Assembly: GCA_946122785.1 (NCBI GenBank)
Contig: CAMGYJ010000002.1
Coordinates: 66,923,703-66,987,702, forward strand
Length of the DNA: 64,000 nucleotides
From: Linum tenue
Taxonomy: Eukaryota; Streptophyta; Magnoliopsida; Malpighiales; Linaceae
Direction: 5' to 3'
This document shows, piece after piece, positions 23,986 through 34,895 of the stretch. The notes under the pieces were generated by a model that worked only from the letters and a program-made list of their open reading frames with translations, ran no database searches and was not told where the DNA came from. The position numbers and the translations under genes were made by a program. The stretch's first letter is position 1. Every line of letters starts with the position of its first letter.

Positions 23986-24420
23986 GGATAAATGTCATGT
24001 TTGGTCACTGAGATTACTAAATCATGTGATGTTTAGTCATTAGAAAAAATAATATCAATTTTGGTCACTCGAATTACTGAAACATGTCACATTTAGTCAC
24101 TCTCCCGTTAGTTTCCGTCGAACTCCATATTAATGAAGTTGGACGAAAACTAAACTTGAATTACTGAAAAATGTTACATTTAGTCACTCTCCCGTTGGAC
24201 GGAAACTAACGGGAGAGTGACTAAATGTCACATGTTTCAGTAATTAGAGTGACATTCATAAAAAAAAATCGAGTGACAGGAGTTGGACGGAGGCTAGCGG
24301 GAGAGTGACTAAATGTGACATGCTTTAGTAATTCGAGTGATCAAAATTGATGTTAATTTTTTCTAGTAACTAAACATAACACGATTTAGTAATCCCAGTG
24401 ACCTAGTGTGACATTTATCC
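23986..24420. mobile_element. Small Mutator-like foldback element
   Basis: A 10-bp duplication, TTATAAATTG, flanks the element (23976-23985 and 24421-24430). The tips are GGATAAATGTCA and TGACATTTATCC. Inverted repeats such as GAGTGACTAAATGTSACATG occupy nearly the whole length, with extra internal copies near 24170 and 24200. It ends about 190 bp upstream of the DUF761-like gene, close to its promoter. Confidence 0.78.
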
Positions 24421-24514
24421 TTATAAATTGGAATCGACATATTGCCATCGACATCGTTAAAGAGTAGATTCCCTAATAGTTCTGATAAGTAGACCCACAT
24501 CATGAATGGGATTC

Positions 24515-24526
24515 CCTTATATATTC
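24515..24526 (+). promoter_or_regulatory. TATA-box candidate of the DUF761-like gene
   Basis: The plus strand reads CTTATATATTCCC at this place, about 90-100 bp upstream of the ATG at 24614, a suitable distance for a TATA box with a short 5' UTR. Confidence 0.45.
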
Positions 24527-24613
24527 CCAGACTTTAAACTCCCGATTGTTTTTCTACTTCTCCTGTATAATAACAGGTAGTTGCTGCGAAAAACAGGAAC
24601 GTACTAATCAATA

Positions 24614-25021
24614 ATGGTGGTGAGAAGTGGAAGGAACAGGAGGAAGAAATCCTTGTGTGAGAAATCCATGGAGCTGGCTGTCAACATATTCAACTGCTCC
24701 TCGCTCTACCTTGCAGCTGCTTTGAGCTTCAAACCGACTCCGAAGTTGCCCACGCCGACGCCTCCTCCTGCAGGCAAACGGCGTCCGAACGCCGCCGTCG
24801 GCGATCGAGATGGATTGTTGTCCCCATTTGGTACGTCTCATGCTCATCAGCAGAATCATCAACAGGCTACAAGGCCACACGAGAAGAAGCCTGTAGCAGC
24901 AGGGGTTCGATTAAGAGGTGGTGATGGTGATAAGGCCGATATTGATGAAAGGGCTTCAAGTTTCATAAGGAGGATCAAAGAGAGGAACCAGCAAGCATAT
25001 TATTATTGGGAGCAGCGCTAG
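24614..25021 (+). CDS. Small DUF761-like protein, function unknown
   Basis: A single open frame gives 135 aa. The N-terminus is basic (VVRSGRNRRKKSL) and is followed by a short hydrophobic stretch (VNIFNCSSLYLAAALSF, about 24-40). The middle is proline-rich (TPTPPP), then histidine/glutamine-rich. The C-terminus is DIDERASSFIRRIKERNQQ, which resembles the short conserved tail of DUF761 proteins (usually [VI]DxxAxxFIxxF). A TATA candidate lies upstream and an AATAAAAA-type polyadenylation context about 135 bp downstream, so a real transcript is plausible. No enzymatic motif is visible. The family match rests on one short motif. Confidence 0.65.
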   Translation: MVVRSGRNRRKKSLCEKSMELAVNIFNCSSLYLAAALSFKPTPKLPTPTPPPAGKRRPNAAVGDRDGLLSPFGTSHAHQQNHQQATRPHEKKPVAAGVRLRGGDGDKADIDERASSFIRRIKERNQQAYYYWEQR

Positions 25022-25558
25022 TGAATAGTGATCATCAGTCCTAAGAGATTCTCCGACTTTTTATTGCCTTCCAATAGTAACTTGTTTCTCAACAAATTAG
25101 TTTGTGCTTATGATATATATAACAAGTGTTTAAAACACATTATCACACAACAATAATAAAAACACATTATTCACTTTATTAAGAAATGTGTTCATATAAA
25201 TGATGAAGAAATTGTGCTTTTTTATGTTTAGGTAGATTAGATGTGAATTTTTCGATACCGTTACAAATGTTATATCTACATTTGAAACAATTTATTTTAG
25301 AATTTCCAAATTTCTTCTTTGCAAATTGCAATATAGTTGTAACATATATTGGCTCTGTTTGCAACTTTTGTGATTGGAGTTTCTAGTTGGAGAGTTTGAA
25401 GAATTTGGCTCGGTGAATCGTGAATGTATTTGATTCCTAGTATAAAAAAAAGATTTGAAATAAGTATAAGTATTAATGTATAATTGAGGAAATTGAAAGA
25501 AATTATAAAATAGCAATAAAAAGATCAAGTTTTTTTTTCTCTGTCTTGTCTAAAGTTC
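25022..25558. other. 3' UTR and spacer
   Basis: The AT-rich text just after the DUF761-like gene holds AATAAT/AATAAAAA signals near 25150. The rest has no supported gene. Confidence 0.4.
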
Positions 25559-26067
25559 TGTAACATCCCGAACATTTTTCTGACAAGATATTGTCCGCTT
25601 TGAGCCTCTACACTCGCACGGATCGGATTTGCCTTGGGGTGCAATTCAGGATGACTTCCCATAAGGGCACCCATCCTTATTATTGTACTCCACACTGAGC
25701 ACGTTTAACTTCGAAGTTCTCACAAGAACTCCTCCATTTCACCCCAAAATGCATTTTGTCAGTTAAGGTCGGTTTCTTACTTATGAACCATGGATCTCTC
25801 TTATGCTTTGTCGATGTGGGACTTGCCTAAGGTGTTACATACACCCCCCTTGGGACTCAACGCCCTCGTTGAGGTTTGCCCCACCATCGTTCAAGAGGGA
25901 CGCGGAGAGGCTCTGATACCACTTGTAACATCCCGAACATTTTCCCGACAAGATACTGTTCGCTTTAGGACTCTACACCAGCACGGATTTCGACTTGGGG
26001 TTGTGCGGTTGCGGCTGCTCGCAACCTTGTAACATACACTTGCAACATACACTTGCCTAAGGTGTTA
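25559..26067 (-). mobile_element. Cassandra-type TRIM retrotransposon
   Basis: Read on the minus strand this is a tiny LTR element. The 3' LTR is 25839..25559, bounded by TGTAACACC and GGATGTTACA. The purine tract AAGGGGGGTG (about 25851-25842) precedes it. The primer-binding site TGGTATCAGAGCC (25921-25909) matches initiator tRNA-Met and lies next to the 5' LTR (about 26067-25924). The 3' LTR holds a sequence clearly related to the 3' two-thirds of 5S rRNA on the minus strand (about 25722-25634, including AAGGATGGGTG and ATTGCACCCC). That is the hallmark of Cassandra. The 5' LTR lacks this segment and is shorter (about 143 versus 281 bp). The internal domain is only about 84 bp and non-coding. 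Confidence 0.85.
25634..25722 (-). repeat. 5S rRNA-like segment inside the Cassandra LTR
   Basis: On the minus strand the text follows plant 5S rRNA from the AACTCCGCAGTTAAGC region (here AACTTCGAAGTTAAACG) to the 3' end (TTGCACCCC). It includes the conserved GGATGGGTG and TGGGAAGTC blocks. It is part of a transposon LTR and not an independent 5S gene. Confidence 0.8.
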
Positions 26068-26570
26068 AAAATTCAATGGAATTACCAAATCAAACATGAA
26101 CAAATGTTTACATAATCAACACAAGTCAAACACGAAAATTAAAATCCGATCCTGCCAATGGGAAATAAAAGAAAGGGTATATTTAGCCATCAAACGAGCT
26201 ATCCTATATACAGTAAAATTAGGGCTCAGATAACGTTTTCAATTTTTTGGTTTTTAACCAAAACCGATCAAACTTATAATGAACTTATCCACTGAGTTTT
26301 TATCCCCAATCTGTTTGTATCTTATTGGTTCTGGCCACTGCAAAAAGGAGGGTTGGGATTGCGAGACTTCTATACTTGAAATGTGGCTTGTGTAGGCAGG
26401 CTAATTTGGCTATTGTTCATATAATGAGGCAATTTTTGGGTAGCATGGATTAACAAATATAGGATGAAAATGCTCTCTATTTGGAATATACCACATACAT
26501 CTATGAATTCTTGGGTTTGGAAGCAAGTAATGAAGTTTTGAAGTTGATTTCAATTTCGAATGGATGTGGA
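26068..26570. other. Spacer, nothing recognised
   Basis: AT-rich text with no supported gene. Around 26340-26520 short minus/plus fragments resemble broken retroelement sequence (for example 'GGGATTGCGAGACTTC', as in zf-RVT regions), but they are too short to call. Confidence 0.3.
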
Positions 26571-28410
26571 TGTAGATGTGGCAGGACAGGTGGCTCGCTC
26601 TAACTACAACTTCTCAATCGAAGGCCAAGTTCAAACCACGACCGAGTGTAGTATAAGGTAAGCAAGTAATAAAATTATCGAACCAAGGGTCTCTAGATGT
26701 ACTTTACTTCAGCTTAAGGTTTCATTATCTAGCCAACCTAGAATAGCGATTCGGAAACTAATCTAACTAACCACTATCCTAGCTACTTACAAGTTTGGAG
26801 CTCTCTTATTTTGAATCCTCCTAGTTCCATCATGTAGACTGATGTTGCGTACCATCCTAGGTCATTTGACTCAATATCTCTAGCGTTAGAGGATCGACTC
26901 CCTCGGGATTGACCTAGAACAACGAAGTGATGGATTGGTAGGTGCTCTATTCAACATAGAGAAACCCTATATCGTTAGTAGATTGATTAAATTGAGTCCC
27001 TCAGAGAATTACCAGGCCGACATAGAATGAGGAGGAACCCTAATTGCCAAGAATGGGCTAAAAGAGGATTTTCTCCCTCCTAAATCAAAAGTTCAAATGG
27101 CATGAAATGGAATCCAAACTCATGCAATCCATAACAAACATCCATCCAATAGATAATATAAACAATCAAAATCTATACCTAGGGTTCTTCAATTCATAAA
27201 GAGAAGAGAGAGCTTACAAAATAGCTCAAGAACTCCATCTTCTTCATCTACTAGGCTTGAACCCTGGACTCTAAGATCAACCCAAGCCTCCAATTAACCT
27301 CCAAGATCACCCAAGATCACTATCTCTCTCTAGAAATGCGTCTTTGGTGTTTTGGATCGGAACCCTAAAAGAAAAACCAAGCTCTCTTTTCAGAACCCGC
27401 AACTGCCTTTTTTATAGTTGAACTGTGCGTGAGTCAAGGCCTCAGGTCACGGCCGTGACTTGGCCATGACCATATTGTGATCACGGCTGAAAACGCAGAG
27501 TACTGCGCTGACATTACGACCTCCCGGTTATTGTCATAGGCTCATGGCTTGAGGCCGTGACGTGAATAGTGCCCCCGAGATAAAACTTGCCCCTTGGATC
27601 CGTACGATTGTCACGCCCTACTTGCGCTTGTCACGGCATGAGGTCGTGATCTTAACGTCCAGGCTGTGATCTTGGCATCTTCTTCACTTTTTGGCACGGT
27701 TCGACCTCCAAATGACCCAGAACTCGTCATTGACCTTCCCACACGTATGAGGATATGAAAGGTTACAATAAAACACAACCTATCATAAAATAGGTTGGGG
27801 AATGTCGATTACCAAGTCAAACACTCAATATATAAAAGGGGTAAAACATTTGTAAATACGCAGAATCCGCCCCCCTCCGTCTCACACACATACACTTAAA
27901 TGTTTGTTTGTCCCCAAGCAAACCAAGTACAACACAAGGTAAACTAACAACTTCATTCTTGAAAACTTTGGGGGCTTGTCATAGAAGCACAAAACATGTG
28001 AATCACAATGGCTAATTGGCACCGACATATGAACAACATCAACAACAATCTAGACAACCACCACAAATGACATTCGGATGCAATAAAACCGTGGAAAGGA
28101 AGAGTTCTCACCTTGTTCACAAACCAATACACAACCTGAATAAAAGACTCACCAATCACATTCATCCATGCATACAGATCAAGTCATCAGAACAAACGAC
28201 CGAGCAATCTAGGTCCTCACCGGTAGGGGTGCCGATTCGGTTCGGTTCGGGTAACCGAACCCGAAACCCAGCAAAACCCGAAAACCCAAACCCATTACTA
28301 CACAACCCGAAACCGAACCCAAAATTGCAGCTTGCCGGTTTCGGGTACCTGAACCTGGAAAAAATACTTGCGGTTTCGGTTGTTAGCTTGAACCCGAAGA
28401 CACACGGCTA

Positions 28411-28818
28411 ATGAACTGCGGAAGAAAGCTTAAAGACTCTCTCTCTCTCACTCTGTGCGTGTCTCTCTCTCCTCTGTCTCTGCATCAAAGCTTGAACAGG
28501 AGGAGGAAGAGGAAGAAATTCGCAGTATATATAGCCAGAGAAGAGAAACCCAAAAGGAAAAGGCAAATCAAATTCACTAGATTCTTGTTTTCATCAAACG
28601 CTAATCCAATTCAGCCTCTCACTGCCTCACTCCCACAACCCACCAAAAAGAGGAAGCCACTGAGTGAAGCGAGTTTCTCTGTGCCAAAGCTGCAGAGCTC
28701 GTTTCCTGAAGAAAAGAAAACAGAGCACCCATCAACCTCTGTTTTTCCTTCCAATCCCTCTTCTTCGGCAGAAGCACTTTCAGACCCAGACTCCACCTTC
28801 AATTTATTCCAATTACAA
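28411..28818 (+). pseudogene. Captured exon-like frame (plus strand) in the hAT element
   Basis: A pyrimidine-rich leader (CTCTCTCTCACTCTG) and a TATATATAG box near 28526 are followed by an open frame encoding KKRKPLSEASFSVPKLQ and SSSAEALSDPDSTFNLFQLQ. The frame reaches a CAA|GTAAAC donor-like site at 28818 in phase 0. The composition is that of a plant first exon. I do not recognise the protein. The ATG at 28411 is only the first in frame and may not be the original start. No matching downstream exon is present inside the element. Confidence 0.45.
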
Positions 28819-29083
28819 GTAAACCGCCATAGATTAATCCCGCCGATCCTCTTTAGCGTCGATTCCTTTCTTTGTTCCTCAAATTATCCTGTTGTTGCTC
28901 ACTTGCTCTATTGTAATTCGATTGAAAGAGGACCCAAACGCTAGGAATCCATCAGGCTCATAAGTCATAACCAGGAACCCAAATGCCACAATACTCATAT
29001 TCTCCCCCTTAATCTATCAGCCGCTTCAATTAACAGGGGACACAAACAGAACGGGAAAGGGAGGGGAAAGAAGAAGGCCTTAC

Positions 29084-29338
29084 TGGGTTGCCATAGTCGA
29101 GGTTGGAGAATCGAATAATACGGGAGTAGTCGACCCACTTCGCCGTGGATGGGTTTCGGTCGTCCGCAGCTGAGTTTCTCATGAGGCCGCTGGCAATGAG
29201 TATGATTATGGCGGCGAGGACGATGACGGCGAGAGGGTTGATGGCGGTCGGAGGTCCCCACAAGGTTGCTATGGCGAGGGAGTTGAGGGAGGCTCCGACC
29301 GGCGACGCGAAGCGTCGAAAAGCTAGTGTACTGGGCAT
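29084..29338 (-). pseudogene. Captured first exon (minus strand) of a small membrane protein in the hAT element
   Basis: The frame starts MPSTLAFRRFASPVGASL, which looks like a mitochondrial or plastid targeting N-terminus. It then has one hydrophobic segment, NPLAVIVLAAIIILIASGLM (about 34-53), and DRNPSTAKWVDYSRIIRFSN, ending at a CCCA|GTAAGG donor in phase 0 at 29084. GC content is well above that of the surroundings. It reads as an intact exon 1 of an unrecognised small organelle membrane protein, cut off from later exons. Confidence 0.5.
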
Positions 29339-31330
29339 GTGTTGGAACGAAACCGAAACGGCACCATCTCTTCAAAGCTGCATCTGGAAATCCAATAAAG
29401 CCATTCGGTTTTTCGGGTTAAGCTCGGTTCTCGGGTTTCCATGAAACCGAAACCGCTGCTTCACATAATCGGGTTGGAACTGAGAACCCGAAACCCAAAA
29501 ATGCATTTATCGGTTCGGTTTCGGGTTAACCCAAAAAACCGAAACCGACCTGACACCCCTACTCACCAGGGTACATGATAATATGAAGAAAGAATCGCCC
29601 ACTCTCAACCAGTGGGGTCAGGACCGTGTTGATGCAAAAGATGTGCATACACTTACGCTCATCCCTATCGTCTCTCCACCATTACGGTAGCCTCTAAATG
29701 CTATTATTCACATGATGGGTGTCACCTCTAGCTTGTCTAGAGGTCTTGACACGGGTTCAGATGACTGGATAGAGTCTAGAGTCTAGGACATGGATAGAGG
29801 TCTTTGGTTTTTTGGGTGGTAGCACATATAGCATGACGTTCCACAATTTCAACAAACTAGAACCACTTACAACAACCAAAGACCAATCACACAAGTAATA
29901 ACCACATGTTCCACAATTCCAAACCACAAGCACTGACGAACAACCATTCACAACATACTTTCTTTGCAACCACTGCTATCAAGAAATTTTAAGCACAAGA
30001 GTGAAGGAGGTAAACAATCATGTAGGTGTCTCTAAGTTTGACTACTAAGAAACACTTTTTTTTAGCATAAACAACTTTGGTGGCAACTCTTCTTCTTTGC
30101 CCACTTTATTTATTTTTTTTATTTGATGAGGGTTAGTTGAAAGCTAAAAACACATGCCCCCTTCTTGAACTTTATGAGCACATGCTCACTTTTAAGAACT
30201 TCCTCCAACACTCATTTTCACATTTAGCAGAAACCATGCAAGAATCACTATGGGGAACCTCAACGAAACTCAAGTAACGAGAGCTTCAAGAAACAATGGT
30301 GACTCAAAAATGGTGTAGACACGAAGATAGCAAGATCACTGCTCAAAAGGGTTGACTAAGGGATAATATGATCGAGACGGTCAACTTTAGGGTCGTGGAC
30401 TACTCCTATCATCCATCTTCCTCACTAGTGGCAACGTGAACGCTATGTGTCATGGTAATAGGGATCTATCACACAAGAAAGAAACGAGTAGGCACAACTC
30501 TCACATGGCTACCTATATGCTCTATCATTAGTTATGACTTACCAATTTTGATGCATAAGAAACTATAAAGACTGAGTAATCAATCCAAAACATCCATTGG
30601 CTCACAAACACATGAAAACTGAACATTTACACAATCATAGTGCATATCTTAGTCATCGTCATAGGTTGTTCTCAATCACAACCAAGTCATTCATGCATCG
30701 ACGCTCATAGCCTCGAGATTCAAACCAAATCACCGAAGGTGGCACTATGATCATCCAAATGGATAAATTGTTTTGCTTGGAGCCCTCATATTTTTATATT
30801 TTGGGCATTCAATTAGGCTCCAAGCACTCAAAATCACACCAATTATTCATACACACACAAGAATAATAGAATACCACCCTCACACTTAATATTGACATTG
30901 CCCTCAATGGCATAAAGTAAACGAGGTAGAACAATGTTCCCGAATAGGGTGTGAATGTTGGTGGACGGGATCAGAGGTCGGGTTAGATCCAGAAGAACAA
31001 GGAAACGTCCAAAGCACTAAAAAATTCTCAAAGTTTGTCTTATTGAAGAGAAAAGAAAACAACAAATGGTGGTTGGGTTGCCTCCCAACAAACACTTCTT
31101 TAACATCGCGAGCCGGACGATGATGCTCGAGTCTCGGTCCACCCCAAAACCTCCTTGAAGTTGAGGTTCTCGTCGGTGAGGTAGCGTCTCAAGTCACGAC
31201 CGAATGGTGTGAAACGTGATAGTGATTGGTCGTGAACTTGATAGCAATTCAGGATCCACCCACGATACCTCTTCTTCTTTCATTCTTTGTTCTTTTATTT
31301 GCCACATACCATGTAGGAGTAGGACATCAT

Positions 31331-31569
31331 TGATTGACCACCATCACATCGACCAAGAGGGATAAATTATGGTGTGTCCTTTGCTTGGCAAAGAGCCACA
31401 AATGGGTCCTTCTCGAGTAGCGCATCAAGGTTGGGTGGAAAGATTTCATAACATTTGTAACTTGTAGAAGCTTCAACCACCACGACCTCTTCCTCATCTT
31501 TGACACCACTTGCTTTGGTGTAATTATCTTTAACCTTCCAGTCACCAAACCCTCTACCTATAACTTTTC
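31331..31569. other. Junction between Gypsy-like region and LINE fragment
   Basis: No gene is supported. The text is probably the end of the retroelement or of the LINE ORF1 3' part. Confidence 0.3.
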
Positions 31570-33060
31570 AGCATTTTCTTCAATCACTCTTGTCTCTAGT
31601 ACTGCACATATATCAACCTTATTTCTATACGGCCTTTCTGAAAAATTCATGTTTCTTAGGGCTGTTGAAACCCCCTGATTCCATGTTAGAACCTTCATTA
31701 GACTTAGGTTTTGGTGGCCGCCCATGCATTTTCTTAACCTGCACCACCTCTTTAACTTTTGCTGCTCTTAACTCTGGAAACTCCTCGTAATTTCTTTAAG
31801 GTGACACAACAATCTCACCTACATCAAACTGCACTAGTGTAGACAGTGCTTCATATCTATTACCACTACCCGGACTTCTCACATAATTCACATCATTCTA
31901 AAACTCACTATCAGAAGGGAGCCTAGAAGGATCCCATGTTGGAGCTGGCTCTAGAGAGACCACCAGGTTAGCAACAGCTATCTGAAGATTCATACAACCC
32001 TGATTCTTCAAGGGATAGGTTGCACCTGGAGCCTGCACCTTCTTCATAGCATATAGATCTTTACCAGAGACAAGTCAGACAACCCTACTTCATGTCCTTC
32101 GTCCACCCTTTCCACCTCCATGCTATCTCTTACATGAATATCCATAGTCTACTCAAAATTGTTTCCACTTCCAATCTCAACATCATCCACACTAACCTCT
32201 TCTTCAACTGAAGTCACCACAACCTCACAAGTATGACAAAAAATATTACACTTGGTACAGATTTTTGGCAGATGCATGAACTCGGTATGTACAAAGAAAG
32301 ATGGTCTACGATCGGGAACAAGTTTCAATACTTCGGGGAAAGCATAATCAATCTTCATTTGTACACGAATTTTGGGAAAACCAACTCTTCTTCCCACCCT
32401 TGTAGATTGATCTAACCATAAGGGAAAGCCTAGCATGCTAGCTAACCTGGTAAGAACTAACCCCGTGATGTATTCATCAGGCAGGTCATACAAATTCACC
32501 TAGATTGGAATGGTAGCTCGATATTCAATCGCATGGATTCCTGGAGTCCACTTCCTCAATAAGAACATATCATTCTGAAAATGCCAAGGACCATTCAAGA
32601 AAACCCAATTTGCTCTAAGAAAGAGACTAACATCCAGACTCAAAAAGCTCAATGCTCCCCGATTTTCCCCAAAGTCGATTCGCCCAATTTCGCAACTGTC
32701 GAATTTGCGGCTTGAAGTGCGGGAATTGCCCCACTAAGCAATTAGAATGCCTTTTCATTCCATCATGAATTAGTTCCTCAGGGATGCGCAATCCACCGTC
32801 CATGATTTTTGGCTCTATATAGACCAGTCTATTAGCCTCCTTGATGCCAAATAGATCAGCCCAAGGTTTTGCAAGATCTGCTCCCATGGCGAAACCTCTA
32901 GCAATAAGAATTTTAGAAAGGAAATACGAAAGGTAGGAACATAGAAGAGAGACTAACGAGTTTCGCGGCGGGAGATCATTACTAGCAATAGGAGCCGACA
33001 AGGACATCGCCAGAGCAGCACTGTTAGGAGCCTCGCTTCGAACAGAAAATAGTTAGACGA
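31570..33060 (-). pseudogene. LINE fragment: ORF1 with DUF4283 domain
   Basis: On the minus strand, from ATG 33007, the first frame gives PPRNSLVSLL, later IPEELIHDGMKRHSNCLVGQF and LRNWANRLWGKSGSIELFESG. The path then shifts by one base near 32625 to continue as VSLFLRANWVFLNGPWHF, FLLRKWTPGIHAIEYRATIPI, a stop, and VNLYDLPDEYITGLVLTRLA. This is the DUF4283 fold of plant LINE ORF1 proteins, followed by FMHLPKICTKCNIFCHTCEV, which corresponds to the zinc-knuckle region. At least one frameshift and one in-frame stop make it a dead copy. ORF2 is not attached. Confidence 0.8.
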
Positions 33061-34319
33061 GAGCTAATGACCTAGAGAGAGAAATGAAAGAGAGAGAATT
33101 GCATATCCAATCATTCGAAATTCAGTATCTCGAGTATTTCTCCCAAAAATTATATATACTATTTTTTTATTAAAAAATTATATATAATAGAATGCTTAGA
33201 TATCAATCACTAGATATGATGAACTAAATAATACGATGTCAACGGAGTATATAAATATGAGACCGATGAAAAATTTACTATTATTTTCTTTATCATGATA
33301 TTAATCACATTTATCATACATGACATACACATTATGACATTTAATATATAAATTTTATCATATTTTAGTTTAAGAGTTCAACTATCTAGAATGATAATAA
33401 GTTGAGTTCGAGTCGAGATCGTGAGTTTATTGATGAGTCAAACTCGAATAGATATTGTGAAGTCCTTAATGAACCGAACTTGAATCGAGCTCGAGTAAAA
33501 CATGAATTAAAATTTTAACAAATAAATTAAGTTCGAACTTATCATTTATTAACGAACTAAATCCAAATCACGCAAACTCAACTCAATTGGTTTGCATAAC
33601 TTCTTATAAAGAGATGAATAATAGAGGCAACTAAACGCTTAGGAAATGTTCCCTAAAATATGTATAAAGGATCGTCAATCGTCATTAACTTGCTCCAAGT
33701 CAAACCAAGCTCATCGTTCCACGTTCCGAACATAATCTAATCAATCAAATTATTAACTATTAAGACCACCCACCACACACTTTTCTTCCCTAGCAGCTAA
33801 GCAATTCAATTCTTCTTCATCATCATATATGTTTCTTCAGGAACTCAAACCCACTCCACCAACCTCATCGAGTATCTCTTTTCTTACTTTGTTTGTTTTT
33901 GCTGTAATTCAAGACCCACATTCGACACATATTTCTTTGCATCTGGGAATACCGACACACCAATCATTCTCAGATCGAGGCCCAAAAGTTTTTTTTTTAC
34001 AAGATTTCACTTGCACATCACATCAATATTTTATATCTTGTTCTCTCAAAAAAATAATATATATGGTGGCGTATGATATTATGAACCAGAAGCACGTGAA
34101 TTTGAAAAAAAATCATTTAAAATTTACTTTAATTTGTAGGATTTAGGGGTTTAGGGTTAGGGTTTAGGTTTACAGTTTGGGATTTTGCATTGGGATTCAA
34201 AATTGAAGGTTAAAGGGTTAGAGTAATAGATTGATTTGTTATGATTCTATGGCATATCATCATATTAGATTGAGAGTACTCGTTAAAGTTCAAAATTTAA
34301 TGTATTATGGACACTTTTA
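33061..34319. other. AT-rich spacer
   Basis: No gene is supported. At about 33395-33560 GAGTCGAG/ACTCGAAT words suggest a decayed element related to 47160-47370. The small open frame at 33829 is low-complexity and without homology that I recognise. Confidence 0.4.
34143..34168 (+). repeat. Short telomere-like (TTTAGGG)n stretch
   Basis: The text TAGGGGTTTAGGGTTAGGG followed by TTTAGG contains about three imperfect units of the plant telomere repeat. It is too short to be a telomere or a large interstitial array. Confidence 0.6.
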
Positions 34320-34370
34320 GAGATGGGTGCACTGAGTGCACCCAAAAAAGTGAGTGCACCGAAGTAGCCA

Positions 34371-34372
<2 letters not shown>

Positions 34373-34459
<87 letters not shown>
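34373..34459. repeat. TA microsatellite
   Basis: An uninterrupted (TA)n run of about 43 units. It produces an artefactual open frame of alternating Ile-Tyr. It directly abuts the MITE at 34460. Confidence 0.97.
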
Positions 34460-34461
<2 letters not shown>

Positions 34462-34864
34462 GTGATTCTATCGTACCTTGGGTAAAATCAAGGGTACAAC
34501 ATACCTTGAGTAAAAAAATGATATCTAGACCTCGAATTGAGCTTAGTTTGGCGTCTGATATTATTCCCAAACCCTTAAGGATTAAAATCTAGGTCTTAGT
34601 TTTATAAATCTCATACACTAAGATCAATTTACTTAGAAACAAAAATCAACGACTATGATTTGTCGAAATATATGCAACAAATTACAGGCACAATCTTAGG
34701 GATTAGGCTCTTTGATTTAGAAATCTAAGACCTAGGTTTCAATCATCAAGGGTTAGAGTATAGTATCATGTCCAAAAATTCGGTTAATTCGAGGTCTAGA
34801 TAGCATTTTTTTACTCATGGTATGTCGTACCCTAGATTTTACCCAAGGTACGATAGAAGCCACC
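34460..34864. mobile_element. Foldback MITE nested in TA repeats
   Basis: The left tip contains TTCTATCGTACCTTGGGTAA, and the complement of the right tip reads the same. Inside, matching inverted text continues (AGGTCTAGATATCATTT-type words at both ends). It has TA repeats on both sides (34373-34459 and about 34866-34890), consistent with TA-targeted insertion. There is no coding capacity. Confidence 0.75.

Positions 34865-34895
<31 letters not shown>

Larger units (their letters stand above)
28224..29561. mobile_element. hAT-like element carrying captured gene fragments
   Basis: The ends TAGGGGTGCC and GACACCCCTA are inverted repeats. The flanks CTCACCGG (28216-28223) and CTCACCAG (29562-29569) match at 7 of 8 positions, the hAT duplication size. 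Subterminal GGTTCGGTTCGGG/CCGAACCCGAAACC words extend about 180 bp at each end. Between them, from about 28410 to 29370, the sequence changes to ordinary gene-like text with two convergent open frames, each ending at a good splice donor. There is no transposase. The element sits inside the Gypsy-like region and is therefore younger than it. Confidence 0.72.
26575..31330. mobile_element. Gypsy-type (Athila/Tat-like) non-coding retroelement region, interrupted
   Basis: The start (CTAACTACAACTTCTC, then GAGTGTAGTATAAGGTAAG) is a diverged copy of the text at 9.5 kb. From 27430 to 27680 CACGGC/GGCCGTGA words recur. Phrases such as GTTTGTCCCCAAGCAAAC (27905), ACATTGCCCTCAATGGCA (30895) and GGTTGCCTCCCAACAAAC (31076) are typical of the long non-coding region of Athila/Tat Gypsy elements. 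No gag-pol frame is left. A hAT-like element interrupts it at 28224-29561. Orientation and exact ends are not resolved. Confidence 0.55.

Noticed and set aside
25634..25722. Possible 5S rRNA gene
   Set aside because: The similarity covers only part of 5S rRNA and lies inside an LTR with PBS and PPT in place, so it belongs to a Cassandra element.
34283..34570. 95-codon frame rich in Ile-Tyr repeats
   Set aside because: It is created by the TA microsatellite and has no coding meaning.
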